From NCBI GenBank assembly GCA_963745175.1, contig CAVUWK010000001.1:331197-395196 (forward strand): 64,000 nucleotides of DNA, in the 5' to 3' direction. The position numbers and the translations under genes were made by a program. How positions within the stretch are numbered: position 1 is the stretch's first letter; every line of letters starts with the position of its first letter. Under the pieces are notes generated by a model. It saw only the letters and a program-made list of their open reading frames with translations, had not been told where the DNA came from and searched no databases. This document shows, one piece after another, positions 18,175-27,566 of this stretch. Origin of the DNA: Bog-473 sp963745175 (GTDB lineage Bacteria; Actinomycetota; Acidimicrobiia; Acidimicrobiales; RAAP-2).

Positions 18175-18330
18175 CTACGAGGAGTCGGCGATGTATTTCA
18201 GGAAACCTTCGTCCCACCCAAGGCGTGACGGCAGCGCCGGAGCGTCCCACCAGGCCTTCTTGGCGAAGTGGGCAGGACCCACGATGCCCTCTCCCGGGAC
18301 GCAGACAAGCTGCAGCCCCTTCGCACCCGT
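18175..18330 (-). pseudogene. Fragment of an unknown protein
   Basis: The leftward frame ending at 18175 contains GPAHFAKKAWWDAPALPSRL and GWDEGFLKYIADSS, which look protein-like, but no start codon with a ribosome site lies nearby in this frame. An ATG in the next frame (MCHGCEG) suggests a frameshifted small gene. No family recognised. Confidence 0.3.
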
Positions 18331-18472
18331 GGCACATGAACCGATTGCTGGATAGAAAGTGAGCCTGGTTCGGGTGTGGGTACGGACACGTGCAGGAAGG
18401 AGCCTCCGGGGTGCCAAAGGTGTTATGGAATCGTGAGCTACTCGAACGCCTGGCTGGGTGATGGGAGGGACT

Positions 18473-19276
18473 ATGTCGAACAGAGTTGCAATCGTCACGG
18501 GTGCCTCGGCAGGCATTGGGCTGAGCGTGGCTTCTCGGCTCCACGGACGAGGGTGGGTCGTCGTCGGATCGAGCCGCCGAGGCATAGGCTCGAACGGATG
18601 GACGTCGGTCGTGATGGATGTCGATGATGACCAATCCGTGACGGCCGGGGTGCAGGGAGTTGCTGTCGAGCACGGGCGCATCGATGCCGTTGTGGCCAGC
18701 GCCGGGTGGGGATTGGCCGGGGCGGTCGAGCAGACTCCCATAACAGAAGCGAAGGCTCAATTGGAGACGAACTTCTGGGGCGCCGTACGGGTCGTGCAGG
18801 CCGTGCTGCCGACGATGCGTCGCCAGAGATCAGGTCGGATAGTCCTCATCAGCTCCATCGGTGGCGTTATCGGCCTCCCATTCCAGGCGTTCTACAGCGC
18901 CAGCAAGTTCGCACTAGAGGGCTACGGCGAGGCGCTGGCCTACGAGGTCGCACCGTTCGGCATCCAAGTGACCCTGGTGCAACCGGGCAACGTCCGGACG
19001 GATTTCACTCAGAGCAGGCGTCAGGTCAGCGCGCCCGCGGATGATGATCCCTACGGCAAAGCCGTCGCCAAGGCGATCGGCGTAATGGAGCACGATGAGG
19101 CCAACGGGGTTCCACCAGACAAGGTGGCCTTCGTCGTCGAGAAACTCCTGAACTCGGCTCGTCCTCGCCGGCGCGTCTCCGTCGGCAAGGTGGGGGAACG
19201 GGTGGGGCTCCCGGCCAAGCGCTTGTTGCCGTATCGGGTGTTCGAAGGAGCGGCCAAGTCCAGCCTTGGCGTGTAG
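18473..19276 (+). CDS. SDR-family oxidoreductase
   Basis: 267 residues. Classical SDR: VTGASAGIGLSVASRL (TGxxxGxG), DAVVASAGWGLAG in place of NNAG, ISSIGG, and FYSASKFALEGYGEAL with YxxxK. PGNVRTDF follows. NAD(P)-dependent oxidation or reduction of a carbonyl; substrate unknown. Start ATG 18473 with GGGAGG seven bases upstream. It ends 26 bp before a repeat. Confidence 0.9.
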   Translation: MSNRVAIVTGASAGIGLSVASRLHGRGWVVVGSSRRGIGSNGWTSVVMDVDDDQSVTAGVQGVAVEHGRIDAVVASAGWGLAGAVEQTPITEAKAQLETNFWGAVRVVQAVLPTMRRQRSGRIVLISSIGGVIGLPFQAFYSASKFALEGYGEALAYEVAPFGIQVTLVQPGNVRTDFTQSRRQVSAPADDDPYGKAVAKAIGVMEHDEANGVPPDKVAFVVEKLLNSARPRRRVSVGKVGERVGLPAKRLLPYRVFEGAAKSSLGV

Positions 19277-19301
19277 TCGAACGTCTATCCCCATCGTCCG
19301 G

Positions 19302-19335
19302 AGGGTGGCACCGAACCGGCGAACTGGGTCACGCC
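19302..19335 (+). repeat. Cassette repeat
   Basis: AGGGTGGCACCG then ACCGGCGAACTGGGTCAC; clear core. Confidence 0.8.
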
Positions 19336-19354
19336 GAAGCATCAGAGACTGGGC

Positions 19355-19957
19355 TCAAGGGATAATCTCAACGAATGTCTTGGATTCAACGTCGATCCGG
19401 TAAATCACCCCGTGGTGGAGCCGCAACGTGAGGGCCTCTTCCGGTTCCACTCCGAGAAGGCTCCGGAGAAGCATCCGACCAATCATTTCGTGAGATACAA
19501 CCAGTGGCCGAAATCGTCCGGACTCAACGATCTGGCGAAGGGCAGATGCCGCTCTCACGTCAGCGTCGGCGTAGCTCTCGCCGTCGGGAAATCGCCACTC
19601 GTACTTGTCGAGTGAACGTCGAGCCATCTCACCGGGGAAGGTCCGTTCGATCTCGCCATTCGTCAGACCAGCCATTTCGCCGTGGTCCAGCTCCCTAAGA
19701 TCATCGACCGATGTGATCGTCTGGTGCAGGGCTTCGGCATAAATCTGAGCCGTCGCAACGGCTCGCCCCAGCGGACTGGAGAACAGCCCGTCTACTGGTA
19801 GCGACGCAATTCGTTCCGCCACCTGCTGAATCTCCGCGATTCCACCCTCCGTCAGGGGTGAGTCCAGCTGACCCTGACGGCGACCGGTGCGGTTCCAATG
19901 CGTCTCCCCGTGTCGGACGAGGTACACCTCTTCGATCGGGAGAGAGTGCATCTGCAA
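19355..19957 (-). CDS. Histidine phosphatase (phosphoglycerate mutase-like)
   Basis: 200 residues. Catalytic LVRHGETHWNRTGRRQGQLD at the N-terminus (RHG), acid ELDHGEMAGL, second histidine VVSHEMIGRMLL. Dephosphorylates phospho-metabolites in the cytoplasm; substrate unknown. Fills its unit: it stops 20 bp from one repeat and starts 17 bp from the next. Confidence 0.88.
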   Translation of the reverse strand: MQMHSLPIEEVYLVRHGETHWNRTGRRQGQLDSPLTEGGIAEIQQVAERIASLPVDGLFSSPLGRAVATAQIYAEALHQTITSVDDLRELDHGEMAGLTNGEIERTFPGEMARRSLDKYEWRFPDGESYADADVRAASALRQIVESGRFRPLVVSHEMIGRMLLRSLLGVEPEEALTLRLHHGVIYRIDVESKTFVEIIP

Positions 19958-19973
19958 TTATTAGTGCAACCCC

Positions 19974-20010
19974 GTGTCAAGGGTCTCAAGTCCGGCGTAC
20001 GGAGACACAC
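19974..20010 (+). repeat. Cassette repeat
   Basis: GTGTCAAGGGTCTCAAG then TCCGGCGTACGGAGACAC. Confidence 0.65.
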
Positions 20011-20069
20011 CCTTGCCGAGCGCACCGCGCAGGGGGCGCTCCAATTGACGACAGAGGTAGGATCACGAT

Positions 20070-20639
20070 GTGGCGTCCGCGACCAGTCCCTACCGAGCGC
20101 GCTTCACCCGTATGGACCAGTCCACCGCCGAGGAGTGGGCGGCCATGCTTGCCATGGAGGACGAGGACCTGAACGCCTTGCCCGATCGGCTGCTGGCGCA
20201 ACTGCGTCTGCTCGATAACGAGCACGGCGGCTTCGCCGTCGATCGCCTGACCCACAGCTTGCAGACGACCCATCGAGCCGAGGCGGACGGCCGTGACGAC
20301 GCATATCTTGTATGCGCCCTTCTGCACGATGTGGGTGATGTGCTCGGACCGCTCAATCACGCCGACATTGCGGCCGCAATTCTCAAGCCGTGGGTAAGCG
20401 AGGCCTACCACTTCATGGTGCTTGAGCACGGCATCTTCCAGGGCTACTACTTCTGGCACTATGTGGGCGGGGACCGAGACGCCCGCGACGAGTTCAGGGG
20501 GCACGAGCACTATGACCTCACTGAGGAGTTCGTGCGCTGTTACGACATGCCGTCCTTCGATCCAGAGTACGCCACGCCGCCGCTCGAGCACTATGAGCCG
20601 ATGCTGCGGTCCTTCTTCAGCCGGACTAGCTCGAGTTAA
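20070..20639 (+). CDS. HD-domain protein (PhnZ-like)
   Basis: 189 residues from GTG 20070, preceded by AGAGGTAGG. Metal ligands: HSLQTTHRAEADG, then LLHDVGD (HD pair), LNHADIAAAIL and MVLEHGIFQGYYFWHYVG. Resembles HD oxygenase/phosphohydrolases of the PhnZ type, which use a mixed-valent di-iron centre. No phosphonate genes are nearby, so the substrate is open. Confidence 0.8.
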   Translation: MASATSPYRARFTRMDQSTAEEWAAMLAMEDEDLNALPDRLLAQLRLLDNEHGGFAVDRLTHSLQTTHRAEADGRDDAYLVCALLHDVGDVLGPLNHADIAAAILKPWVSEAYHFMVLEHGIFQGYYFWHYVGGDRDARDEFRGHEHYDLTEEFVRCYDMPSFDPEYATPPLEHYEPMLRSFFSRTSSS

Positions 20640-20665
20640 CGGGAGTGGCTAGCCAAGCTAGGTAG

Positions 20666-20716
20666 GTGCCGAGTCGCCAAATGGCGAGCCGCCGATCCGG
20701 CGTTTGAGGGCAGGCG
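20666..20716 (+). repeat. Cassette repeat, long variant
   Basis: GTGCCG, an inserted perfect hairpin TCGCC-AAAT-GGCGA, then TCCGGCGTTTGAGGGCAGG. TGCC/GGCA close the site. Confidence 0.6.
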
Positions 20717-20772
20717 AACTGGATTCGCCGTGGCGCGACTGGCCTGTAGGGCCGGATTCTTCTTACTCCTGA

Positions 20773-21992
20773 TCACAATGCGATCAGTGACGGGTCTTCG
20801 TTGACAAGCCTGAACTTGGGAAGCTTCAACTTGGGAAGCACCCGGGCCTGACTCTCACCAGGACGCCAAGCCTCCACTGTCGTCTTCCCAACAGTGGATG
20901 AAAACAGCCAGCCGTTGGTTGACCATGTGAGGGACATCGGACCAAGGTTGGGGTTAGTCGGCTGTTCTGAACCAGCCAGCATCCTCGCGACCTGAGTATA
21001 GGGACCGATCAAGAAGACCGCTTGAGGGTAGGGAATGCGAGATGTGGAACCGAGCGCAACCGTGACGGCGATCGTGCGACCATCCGGCGAGATCGCTACG
21101 TCGCCAGTTGCGGTGACGCCCGAAGGAAGTTGTACCGTTCGCTCAGACCCGTTCAGTGCGTTGAGCACGTGAAGAGGGCAATTCGCCCTGCAATACGGTG
21201 CGGCTGTCTCCCAGACGACTGAGTTGCCACCGGTGCCCAATACGTACGCATTTGCGAATACGTGAACCACTCGATCGGTTAGCGGATTCCAGATTTCCTG
21301 CTGGTTGCCGTGATTGCCGTAGGGAGGGAGTTGCTGTAGCACCATGCCCGCATCTCCAGCGACACCCGTGGGATACCACCCGTCAACTCCGGGTAGTGCC
21401 ACGGCGGCTCCTATCTGGCGCCCAGAGCCGTCGACCAAGTGAACGCTTCCCATCTGGGGTGCGTTGTAGTTCGTGCATCCGAGGATCGGCGCGCAGGGCT
21501 GCGTCCACACCCACGCTTCGTTGCTGTTCGGACCTCTGAACACTCCATCCGATGGGCCCAAGTCGACAGGCTTACTGTTCGTGCTCCCCGAATAGAGCCA
21601 CGCGGTGTTGCCGCGGTTGAGCAAGAACGAGCGCCCGACAGTAACCATGGCCAGGTCACGGCTCCCCCCGTACGGAGCTGGCAAGGGAAGCACCCGAGTG
21701 GCACCGGAGTCCGCGTCGAGGATCCGAAGGTCGTTGAGGGCATAGACAAGCGTTGCTCCCGGTGCGGAGGTGCGGCGGCCAGCCCGGTTGCGCCGTGACC
21801 CCAACTGATGAGGTGGGGGGACTCGAAGAGCGATCGAGCGTAAGCCCGAGGCTGCCAAGAACCAAGATGGCAGTCGTCGCCGATCGCGATCCACATGAAG
21901 CGAAGGCGACGTCTCCGTCGGCGAGCCTCTTTGAAGAGGAGCTGAGCATTCTGGTCGTCCGCTGCGGTCGGCTTTTCGAGCAACACCGTCAT
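20773..21992 (-). pseudogene. Membrane-anchored beta-propeller protein, frameshifted
   Basis: Starts MTVLLEKPTAADDQNAQLLF at 21992, with a basic stretch and the beginning of a membrane helix (RRRRRLRFMWIAIG). The helix continues in another frame (TAILVLGSLGLTLD), and the main body continues in a third from ATLVYALNDLRILDADSGAT onward. Two indels between about 21760 and 21890 break the frame. The outer domain of about 340 residues looks like a beta-propeller (WNPLTDRVVHVFANAYVLGT, DVAISPDGRTIAVTVALGS) with paired cysteines. It starts 14 bp after the GntR gene on the same strand, so the pair is an operon. Confidence 0.65.
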
Positions 21993-22005
21993 GGGAGGAC
22001 CCTCG

Positions 22006-22353
22006 TCATGGAAGCCCCTCGATAATCCGAATGACCTCGTCTCGGCGATAGCCCTGGTTGCGGCAGTACTCGATGAGATCTCGAATCCGGTGAACGACTG
22101 CTCCTCGCTCGGCTGAACCCGCCACGGTGATGCCTCGTCCCCGCTGAAAGTCGAGGAGTCCCTCATCTCGCAAGATGTGGAGCGCACGCAGGACGGTGTT
22201 CTTGTTTACCCCAAGGACTGCTGCCAGGTCCTTGGCCAGCGGTAGGCGTTCGCCCGGACCGGCTTCTCCTTCGGCGATCGCCCGGCGGATCTCGGCTGCG
22301 ACTTGATCGTGGAGCGGAATGGATTCGGTTCGGTCCACTTGTACTTTCAACAT
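22006..22353 (-). CDS. GntR-family transcriptional regulator (YtrA-like short form)
   Basis: 115 residues from ATG 22353. Winged helix: PLHDQVAAEIRRAIAEGEAG, PGERLPLAKDLAAVLGVNKN and TVLRALHILRDEGLLDFQRG. The C-terminal part is only a short helical tail (RDLIEYCRNQGYRRDEVIRI), as in YtrA-type regulators that control an adjacent membrane gene. It probably regulates itself and the downstream propeller gene. Confidence 0.85.
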   Translation of the reverse strand: MLKVQVDRTESIPLHDQVAAEIRRAIAEGEAGPGERLPLAKDLAAVLGVNKNTVLRALHILRDEGLLDFQRGRGITVAGSAERGAVVHRIRDLIEYCRNQGYRRDEVIRIIEGLP

Positions 22354-22444
22354 GGTACTACTGATCGTAGATCTAATCCCGTCGGATGTCCATGGCAGAT
22401 CAGGCATCAAGGACCTCTAGCCCATATGTGCTGGTCAGCCCTCC

Positions 22445-22470
22445 CCAGGTCGGCGTTCGGGGATACCCCT
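22445..22470 (+). repeat. Cassette repeat
   Basis: Core GTCGGCGTTCGGGGATACC. Confidence 0.65.
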
Positions 22471-22476
22471 GGGCCT

Positions 22477-22878
22477 TCAGCGAGGCCGATTCTTAGTTCC
22501 GATACCTGAAGTGATGATCAGGACAGCCGCCTCGGCATCGACGTCGGCTGTGTGCCAAACCCCAGGAGGATTGATCACCGCTTCGCCCTGATTGAGCTCG
22601 GCCGACCGTACCTGTCCGTCTATTTCTTGGAGGAGCTTGATGGTTCCCTCGGTGCACACAACTAACTCTTCCCCCAACGGGTGCATCTCCCACGACTCCC
22701 ACGACGTTGTGTATCGGTGCATGGAAACGAGCCGCCCCTCGACTCCATCGGAATCAGTACGCGCTTCATAGCGCTCGTACCATTCAAGATTGCCTGTGAA
22801 CTGCTCCTGGGGAACGACCCTCGCTCCGAGACCCAAGTGGACCGGATGCGTTTGGAGGTTGAAGACGGCGCCATCCAT
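22477..22878 (-). CDS. Cupin-fold protein
   Basis: 133 residues. MHPLGEELVVCTEGTIKLLQ is cupin motif 1 with a reduced set of histidines, and GEAVINPPGVWHTADV is motif 2. A small single-domain cupin, possibly an isomerase, sensor or anomeric sugar enzyme. Stops 7 bp from the repeat and starts 36 bp from the next. Confidence 0.75.
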   Translation of the reverse strand: MDGAVFNLQTHPVHLGLGARVVPQEQFTGNLEWYERYEARTDSDGVEGRLVSMHRYTTSWESWEMHPLGEELVVCTEGTIKLLQEIDGQVRSAELNQGEAVINPPGVWHTADVDAEAAVLIITSGIGTKNRPR

Positions 22879-22913
22879 TCCACAAGTGTGACGATGTGAA
22901 TATGAGTTGTCTA

Positions 22914-22947
22914 CCGAGGATCACCCTCCCGGCGAACTGGGGCACCC
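22914..22947 (+). repeat. Cassette repeat, near-consensus
   Basis: TCACCCT then CCCGGCGAACTGGGGCACC. Confidence 0.85.
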
Positions 22948-22960
22948 TGGCGGCAGAGAC

Positions 22961-23228
22961 TTACTGCGTGAACACAGTGTCGACGATCGTCCCCGACGAC
23001 GGGTCGAGAGTGACCGTGAACGATGGCGCCTTGGCGATGAGCTTGTCCCCATGCCATTCCACCCCCAAGTAGCACTTCCACGCCGTTTCCTGTGGCGATA
23101 GTGCACAACGCCACAGCACATCGCCGTGGCGGCTTAGGCATGATGTTCGGGAACGGGTGCCAGGCTTCAACTCCCGCCGGTCTGTCCTCTGGGTCGAGAA
23201 GCACGATGATGTCTTGGGAGCCATGCAC
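22961..23228 (-). pseudogene. Unknown small protein, frameshifted
   Basis: The N-terminal frame reads MHGSQDIIVLLDPEDRPAGV then EAWHPFPNIMPKP. The C-terminal frame reads YLGVEWHGDKLIAKAPSFTV then TLDPSSGTIVDTVFTQ. Each looks protein-like only in its own part, with a shift near 23110-23130. About 88 residues if repaired. It lies 16 bp downstream of the phosphotransferase on the same strand, so both share a unit. Confidence 0.45.
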
Positions 23229-23243
23229 GGGAAGCTGGGCGGA

Positions 23244-24216
23244 CTACGACCAGAGTTCAGCCCGGCGCGACCACCAGGCCTCGGCGGCGGTCATCGCGCC
23301 TTCGGCCTCGCGAATGCCGTCGCCCACGAGCCCTGCGGTGGCAGCCCAGTGCAGGGGTACAAGGGCTAGAGCCCCGGGGAGCCACCGGTACTCGTCGCGA
23401 GTCAACGGTTCCGGAGCCGTGCTTTCGTAGGCGTCGAGCAGTCGTCGCGGCTCGAGCAATTCGCCGCTCGGTCGCGACCTGGTGCAGGCTGGCCGCAATG
23501 TCGTACAGCCGCTCCCTGACCCTCGCGAAATCCAGGTCGAAGGTGGCCCATGAGCCGTCTGACAGTTCTCCCGCGTTGCCCAATTTGTAGTCCCCATGAA
23601 TCGGAGCGCATGGCAGTTCGACCTCCTTCCGGAGCTTGGAGAGCTCGCCAGTAAGTTGGCGCATCCGATGCACGACCGGCTCGCTGCGGGGTCCGAGCCT
23701 GCGGCGTGTGAAGCCGACCGAGTAACGCAGTTGGCCGAAGGTTCTGTGGTCGTCGAGGGGTTCGGGCGGACTGGGCTCCCAGACTGCTTTGAGCGCAGTG
23801 TGAACGCGGCCGAGCTCCTCGAATACGCGGACGTAGGAGTCCTCGTCCGTCCGTGGCTGCAGGTGATCGATGAACTCCTCAAGCTCAGCCCAACGATCAG
23901 CGACCCTCAGGAGGTCGCAGCCGGAAATCGGAATCGGCCGAGCGACGCGGACTTGCGTCCGCTGCAGCCGTTCCCGCAAGCGCCTCAGTCCCGCGACTCG
24001 CCCGCGGCGGACCCAGGGCCTGTGAACCCGGAGGACAACCGGCGGCTCAGCGTCTATCCGCAGGTTGAGGTTGAATCCACCGCCGATGTCTGCCGATCCG
24101 GCCCCGCACGCGACGCGGTCGATCAGGGCCGAGACGGCCGGATCATCTGGGCTGGCTCTAGGTCCAAACCAGCGCGGCAAGGGAGGGGGAGAGGTCGAAG
24201 TTTCGATTCCGGTCAT
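23244..24216 (-). pseudogene. APH-family phosphotransferase, one frameshift
   Basis: Starts MTGIETSTSPPPLPRWFGPR at 24216. Kinase features: PVVLRVHRPWVRRGR, then PIHGDYKLGNAGEL (HGDxxxxN) and TFDLDFARVRERLYDI (metal-binding Asp). The frame shifts near 23460; the C-terminus continues as LLEPRRLLDAYESTAPEPLT and AEAWWSRRAELWS. About 320 residues if repaired. Unrelated in detail to the gene at 2178..3218. Substrate unknown. Confidence 0.7.
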
Positions 24217-24297
24217 GGCAATGGCCCGCCAGCGCACCCAACGGAGGGTCCGCCGGCGAACCCATCCTCCTCGACGCGGGTCGATCGTGCCTCGCAT

Positions 24298-24335
24298 GTG
24301 CCGAACGGTGTCACCCTCCCGGCGAAAGGGGGCAC
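24298..24335 (+). repeat. Cassette repeat, near-consensus
   Basis: GTGCCGAACGGTGTCACCCT then CCCGGCGAAAGGGGGCAC. GTGCC and GGCAC close it; GGTG-T-CACC and CCC-GGCGAAA-GGG form two inner hairpins. Confidence 0.85.
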
Positions 24336-24336
24336 T

Positions 24337-24878
24337 TCACGGAACGCGGGCCGAGGCTTCCCATCGTGCCGCCTCGATAGCGAACAGGACCCTGGGCCGT
24401 TGGCCCCGCCACGTGTCTACGGGCTCCGTCAGACCTCGGTTGGTGAGGCCCGACTTCTCGAGTACCCGGACGGATGCCAAGTTTTCCGGATCTGCCGTTG
24501 CCCACATCGTGGCTCTGTGCATGGTGGAGAATCCAAAGTCGAGCAAGAGCCGAGTTGCTTCGGTCGCGTACCCCGACCCCAACGATCCGAGCGGAGGTAC
24601 CACCCGATCTGCCCACTGTCCACATCCTCAATCCGGTCGATTCCGGCCCAACCACAGAACCCCTCGGTGTCCTCAACGACCAGATTGTAACGGAGCCGAG
24701 GGTTGAGGTCTGGCTCTTCGAGCAGCCATGGCAACAGAACGGAGTGAGCTGAGTCTCGATCGACCCGGAACTTCATGTACGTGAACATTGCTTCGTCGGA
24801 TTCGAGTGCGAGAAGCGCATCTCGGTCGTGAGGAAGGAAGTCCCGAAGGAGGATCCGGTCACCTTGGAGCCTCAACAT
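24337..24878 (-). pseudogene. GNAT acetyltransferase (RimJ-like), one frameshift
   Basis: Starts MLRLQGDRILLRDFLPHDRD at 24878. CGWAGIDRIEDVDSGQIGWY is the central strand. The acetyl-CoA loop RWG-SGYATEATRLLLDFGF is reached only after a one-base shift near 24590. The C-terminal part is LASVRVLEKSGLTNRGLTEP. About 178 residues if repaired. Ends 2 bp after the repeat. Confidence 0.75.
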
Positions 24879-24912
24879 CGGACCGACAGTAGACGTCCGT
24901 AGAGGCATGTCT

Positions 24913-24938
24913 CTGAGCCGGCGTTTTGGGGACACCCT
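24913..24938 (+). repeat. Cassette repeat
   Basis: Core AGCCGGCGTTTTGGGGACACC; left part short. Confidence 0.65.
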
Positions 24939-25004
24939 TTCTTTGAGGAGCATTCAGCTTTGAGGGGCTTTCAGGCGGCACACACATCCGGGTACTCTCG
25001 CTTA

Positions 25005-25469
25005 GTGACCAATCCCCCGACGCTCTACGAATGGGCCGGAGGGGAGGATGCCTTCTCACGGATGATCAACGCCTTCTATGACCGGGTTGAGCGGGATGAC
25101 CTTCTGTCCGCGTTCTTTCCCGGAGGGGTCCACGAAGACCACCGCCGTCATGTGGCCGCGTGGTGGGTCGAGGTCTTTGGCGGTCCCGCCCGGTACTCCG
25201 ACGACCTTGGTGGTTACGAGCATATGTTGAGCAAGCACCTGGATCTCGGAATTACGGAAGAACAGAGGTTTCGGTTCGCTACGCTGATGCGGCTCGCTGC
25301 GGACGACGCCGGGATGCCCGATGATCCTGAGTTCCGATCAGCGCTTGTTGCGTACCTTGAATGGGGTACTCGAATCGCCTTCGGCAACTCACAGCACCGC
25401 GCAGCCATCGTTGAACACGCTCCGGTCCCGAAATGGGGCTGGGGAGAGGCGCCTCCATATCAACCGTAG
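25005..25469 (+). CDS. Group II truncated hemoglobin
   Basis: 154 residues from GTG 25005 (TNPPTLYEWAGGEDAFSRMI). Features: NAFYDRVERDDLLSAFFPGG, HRRHVAAWWVEVFGGPARYS, and GGYEHMLSKHLDLGITEEQR with the proximal histidine region. The tail KWGWGEAPPYQP is typical of the group II family. Binds O2 or NO in the cytoplasm; likely NO/peroxide handling. Confidence 0.85.
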   Translation: MTNPPTLYEWAGGEDAFSRMINAFYDRVERDDLLSAFFPGGVHEDHRRHVAAWWVEVFGGPARYSDDLGGYEHMLSKHLDLGITEEQRFRFATLMRLAADDAGMPDDPEFRSALVAYLEWGTRIAFGNSQHRAAIVEHAPVPKWGWGEAPPYQP

Positions 25470-25555
25470 GACAGTTGGCCGCCCTCTGACGAACTCCCAT
25501 TGCCGGCAATGTACTGGGACAGGTCGACGCTTCTGCGTCGAGGCAGACTTGGGCA

Positions 25556-25837
25556 ATGTCAGATTCCCTTGACCAATCGCCGCTCGATACCACCTTTGAC
25601 GCTGTTCGGTCGCAGTTGCCTTCAGTCGACATTGAACGGACGCGGTCCACGGACCCGCTCGCCAACAAGAACGTCTCGTTCATCCGTTGGCACGGGGTGA
25701 TGGTTTCGAACCATCCGGACGGTAAGCCACCGGTTTTGGTTGATCGAGACGGGAAGGACTGGCGGGTGAGAGAGCCAGACATGGCAGTGACGAGGATCAT
25801 TGCCTTGTTCTCGGCCCCAGAAGAAACGGCTGGTTAG
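25556..25837 (+). CDS. Small hypothetical protein
   Basis: 93 residues, MSDSLDQSPLDTTFDAVRSQ, with FIRWHGVMVSNHPDGKPPVL. No family recognised and no strong ribosome site. It follows the hemoglobin by 86 bp in the same unit and ends 34 bp before a repeat. Confidence 0.5.
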   Translation: MSDSLDQSPLDTTFDAVRSQLPSVDIERTRSTDPLANKNVSFIRWHGVMVSNHPDGKPPVLVDRDGKDWRVREPDMAVTRIIALFSAPEETAG

Positions 25838-25870
25838 CCATCGCATGGAGGTTCAGTCTGAGTATGCATT

Positions 25871-25893
25871 AGTGCCGGCGGTCTGAGACACGC
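25871..25893 (+). repeat. Cassette repeat, degenerate
   Basis: GTGCCGGCGGTCTGAGACAC; compare CCCGGCGGTATGGGATACC at 33573. Confidence 0.5.
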
Positions 25894-25961
25894 GCCCATT
25901 ACGCGAAACGACTCCGCCCAAACGCGGGCCTTCCACTGGAATGCCGAGGGGCATCAGGCCC

Positions 25962-27290
25962 TCAGCAGCTCATGACAGCCCTGATGCGTGTGGCCGAAGT
26001 GACGAGTGAAGTCGCGGTCGACTTGGTGATCGACTTCCCGCTTTGTGCGTTCACCTCGTTAATGAAGGCACTCAGCGTCGAGCAGTTGTCGGCATTGTCG
26101 TTGGCGGCCAGGTAGGTCTGGGCCTGGCCGAGCTTGTCGTAGAAGCTCGTCCCCGGTCCGACCCCGATGACGCTGTGTTGGAGGGCCTGCAATTGGCCAG
26201 CCGCTCCCACAACGGTGACGCTGAAGCTCGTCGTCTGCGGGCTGTTGGTGTCGTCGATATCACTCACCGAGCAGTTGACCGTGGTGGTCCCGATGGCGAA
26301 GGTTGACCCCGAGCCGGGCCCGCAGGTCGGTGTCGGCAAGGTGGTGTCGTCGGGGTCGCTCACCGTCGGTGCGGGGTAGGTGACCACCGTCCCGCTCGGG
26401 CCGGTGGCGTTCACGTTGGTGATGTTGGCCGGTTGGCCAATCGACAGGTCGTTGTCGGGCCACCACGACGCGTTCCAAGTCAGCGCCGCGACCTTGGCCT
26501 GACCTGTCTGGCTTGGGTGGAAGAAGTCGAGCGTCGACACATCGGAGGCCGAGAACGTGTAGTTATACGTGGCGCCACCGTCCCACCGGCAGTTGGCGTA
26601 CAATCCGCATACAGACGCCAGGACTCCATTGTCCGCTTGCTCCTGCGCGACCACTTGTTGGCGTTGCGATGGCGTATTCGCAGGTGCGAGCATCGACTGA
26701 CAGATGTGCCCCACCGACCATACGATCTGCGCCGTTGGGTTTGTATGGAGCTGGGACCACAACTGGAAGATGTTCGGAATGGATGCCACGAAGATGTGTG
26801 CGCCGGCCGGGAGACCCGACTCGAGCGTCGACATCGTGGCTTCGAAAGCGGATTGGAAGCTCGACGTCGGGGTCATCGATCCGATCGTCGACGTGCAGAC
26901 GTCATCAGCGCCGATGAGGATCGTCACGTACTGCACTTGCTGGTGAACTGCGCTCTGAGCCTGCGTTAGCGTGTCGGCCACCCTCGCCCCCGAAACGGAG
27001 TAGTTGAAGGCCTGGTCGGCGATCGACTCGTTGCGCTCCAAGATTCGTTGGTAGTGGCTGGCAATACCGTTGGCCGGGTAGCCGTCCCCCGTGCTCCACG
27101 AATCCTGTGGGTGGCTCCCGAAGGAGCAGCAGTCGTCGAACGCCTGAGTGATGGAGTCACCGATCGCCGCCATGCTGTCGGGGAGCGGGGGCGGAGCCAC
27201 TGCGCCTGCGCCAGTCGCCCGGGCCGGCAACCAGACGCCCAGCAGCAGGCATGCCCCAAGCAACATTGTCGGCCGTCTTCCCCGGACCAT
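25962..27290 (-). CDS. Secreted SGNH/GDSL hydrolase with HYR and C-terminal helical domain
   Basis: 442 residues from ATG 27290. Signal peptide MVRGRRPTMLLGACLLLGVW. Catalytic block I is AIGDSITQAF (GDS); TILIGADDVC is the Asn-block variant with Ala-Asp; DFFHPSQTGQ is block V with Asp and His. A HYR-like beta domain follows (PTPTCGPGSGSTFAIGTTTV, NCSVSDIDDTN), then a helical module with paired cysteines (NADNCSTLSAFINEV ... RAVMSC). Likely an extracellular esterase or lipase. Confidence 0.85.
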   Translation of the reverse strand: MVRGRRPTMLLGACLLLGVWLPARATGAGAVAPPPLPDSMAAIGDSITQAFDDCCSFGSHPQDSWSTGDGYPANGIASHYQRILERNESIADQAFNYSVSGARVADTLTQAQSAVHQQVQYVTILIGADDVCTSTIGSMTPTSSFQSAFEATMSTLESGLPAGAHIFVASIPNIFQLWSQLHTNPTAQIVWSVGHICQSMLAPANTPSQRQQVVAQEQADNGVLASVCGLYANCRWDGGATYNYTFSASDVSTLDFFHPSQTGQAKVAALTWNASWWPDNDLSIGQPANITNVNATGPSGTVVTYPAPTVSDPDDTTLPTPTCGPGSGSTFAIGTTTVNCSVSDIDDTNSPQTTSFSVTVVGAAGQLQALQHSVIGVGPGTSFYDKLGQAQTYLAANDNADNCSTLSAFINEVNAQSGKSITKSTATSLVTSATRIRAVMSC

Positions 27291-27462
27291 CGAGCCCCTC
27301 CTTCTCACCCGCCAAGGTCTGAGCAGCAGGCAACCCGTCTCGAGCACAAGCTCTCGCGGGGTCGCTCCACCTGGGGTGACAGCAACGTATCACCGGTCTG
27401 TCCAGCCGCTGTCGGCGGGTGGCGGGCGCATAACCCTAGGTGATCCCCATCCCTGCGATGAT

Positions 27463-27502
27463 GTGGAACGGCGTGTCAACCTCCCGCGCAAAGGTCCTTA
27501 TC
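27463..27502 (+). repeat. Cassette repeat, degenerate core
   Basis: GTGGAACGGCGTGTCAACCT then CCCGCGCAAAGGTCCTTATC; aligns with the copy at 24298 along its length. Confidence 0.6.
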
Positions 27503-27566
27503 ACCGGTTTTTGATCGCGACGCACCAGAGGTGCGGCGCTCGGGTGTTCTTGAGCAGTCGGTGGGG

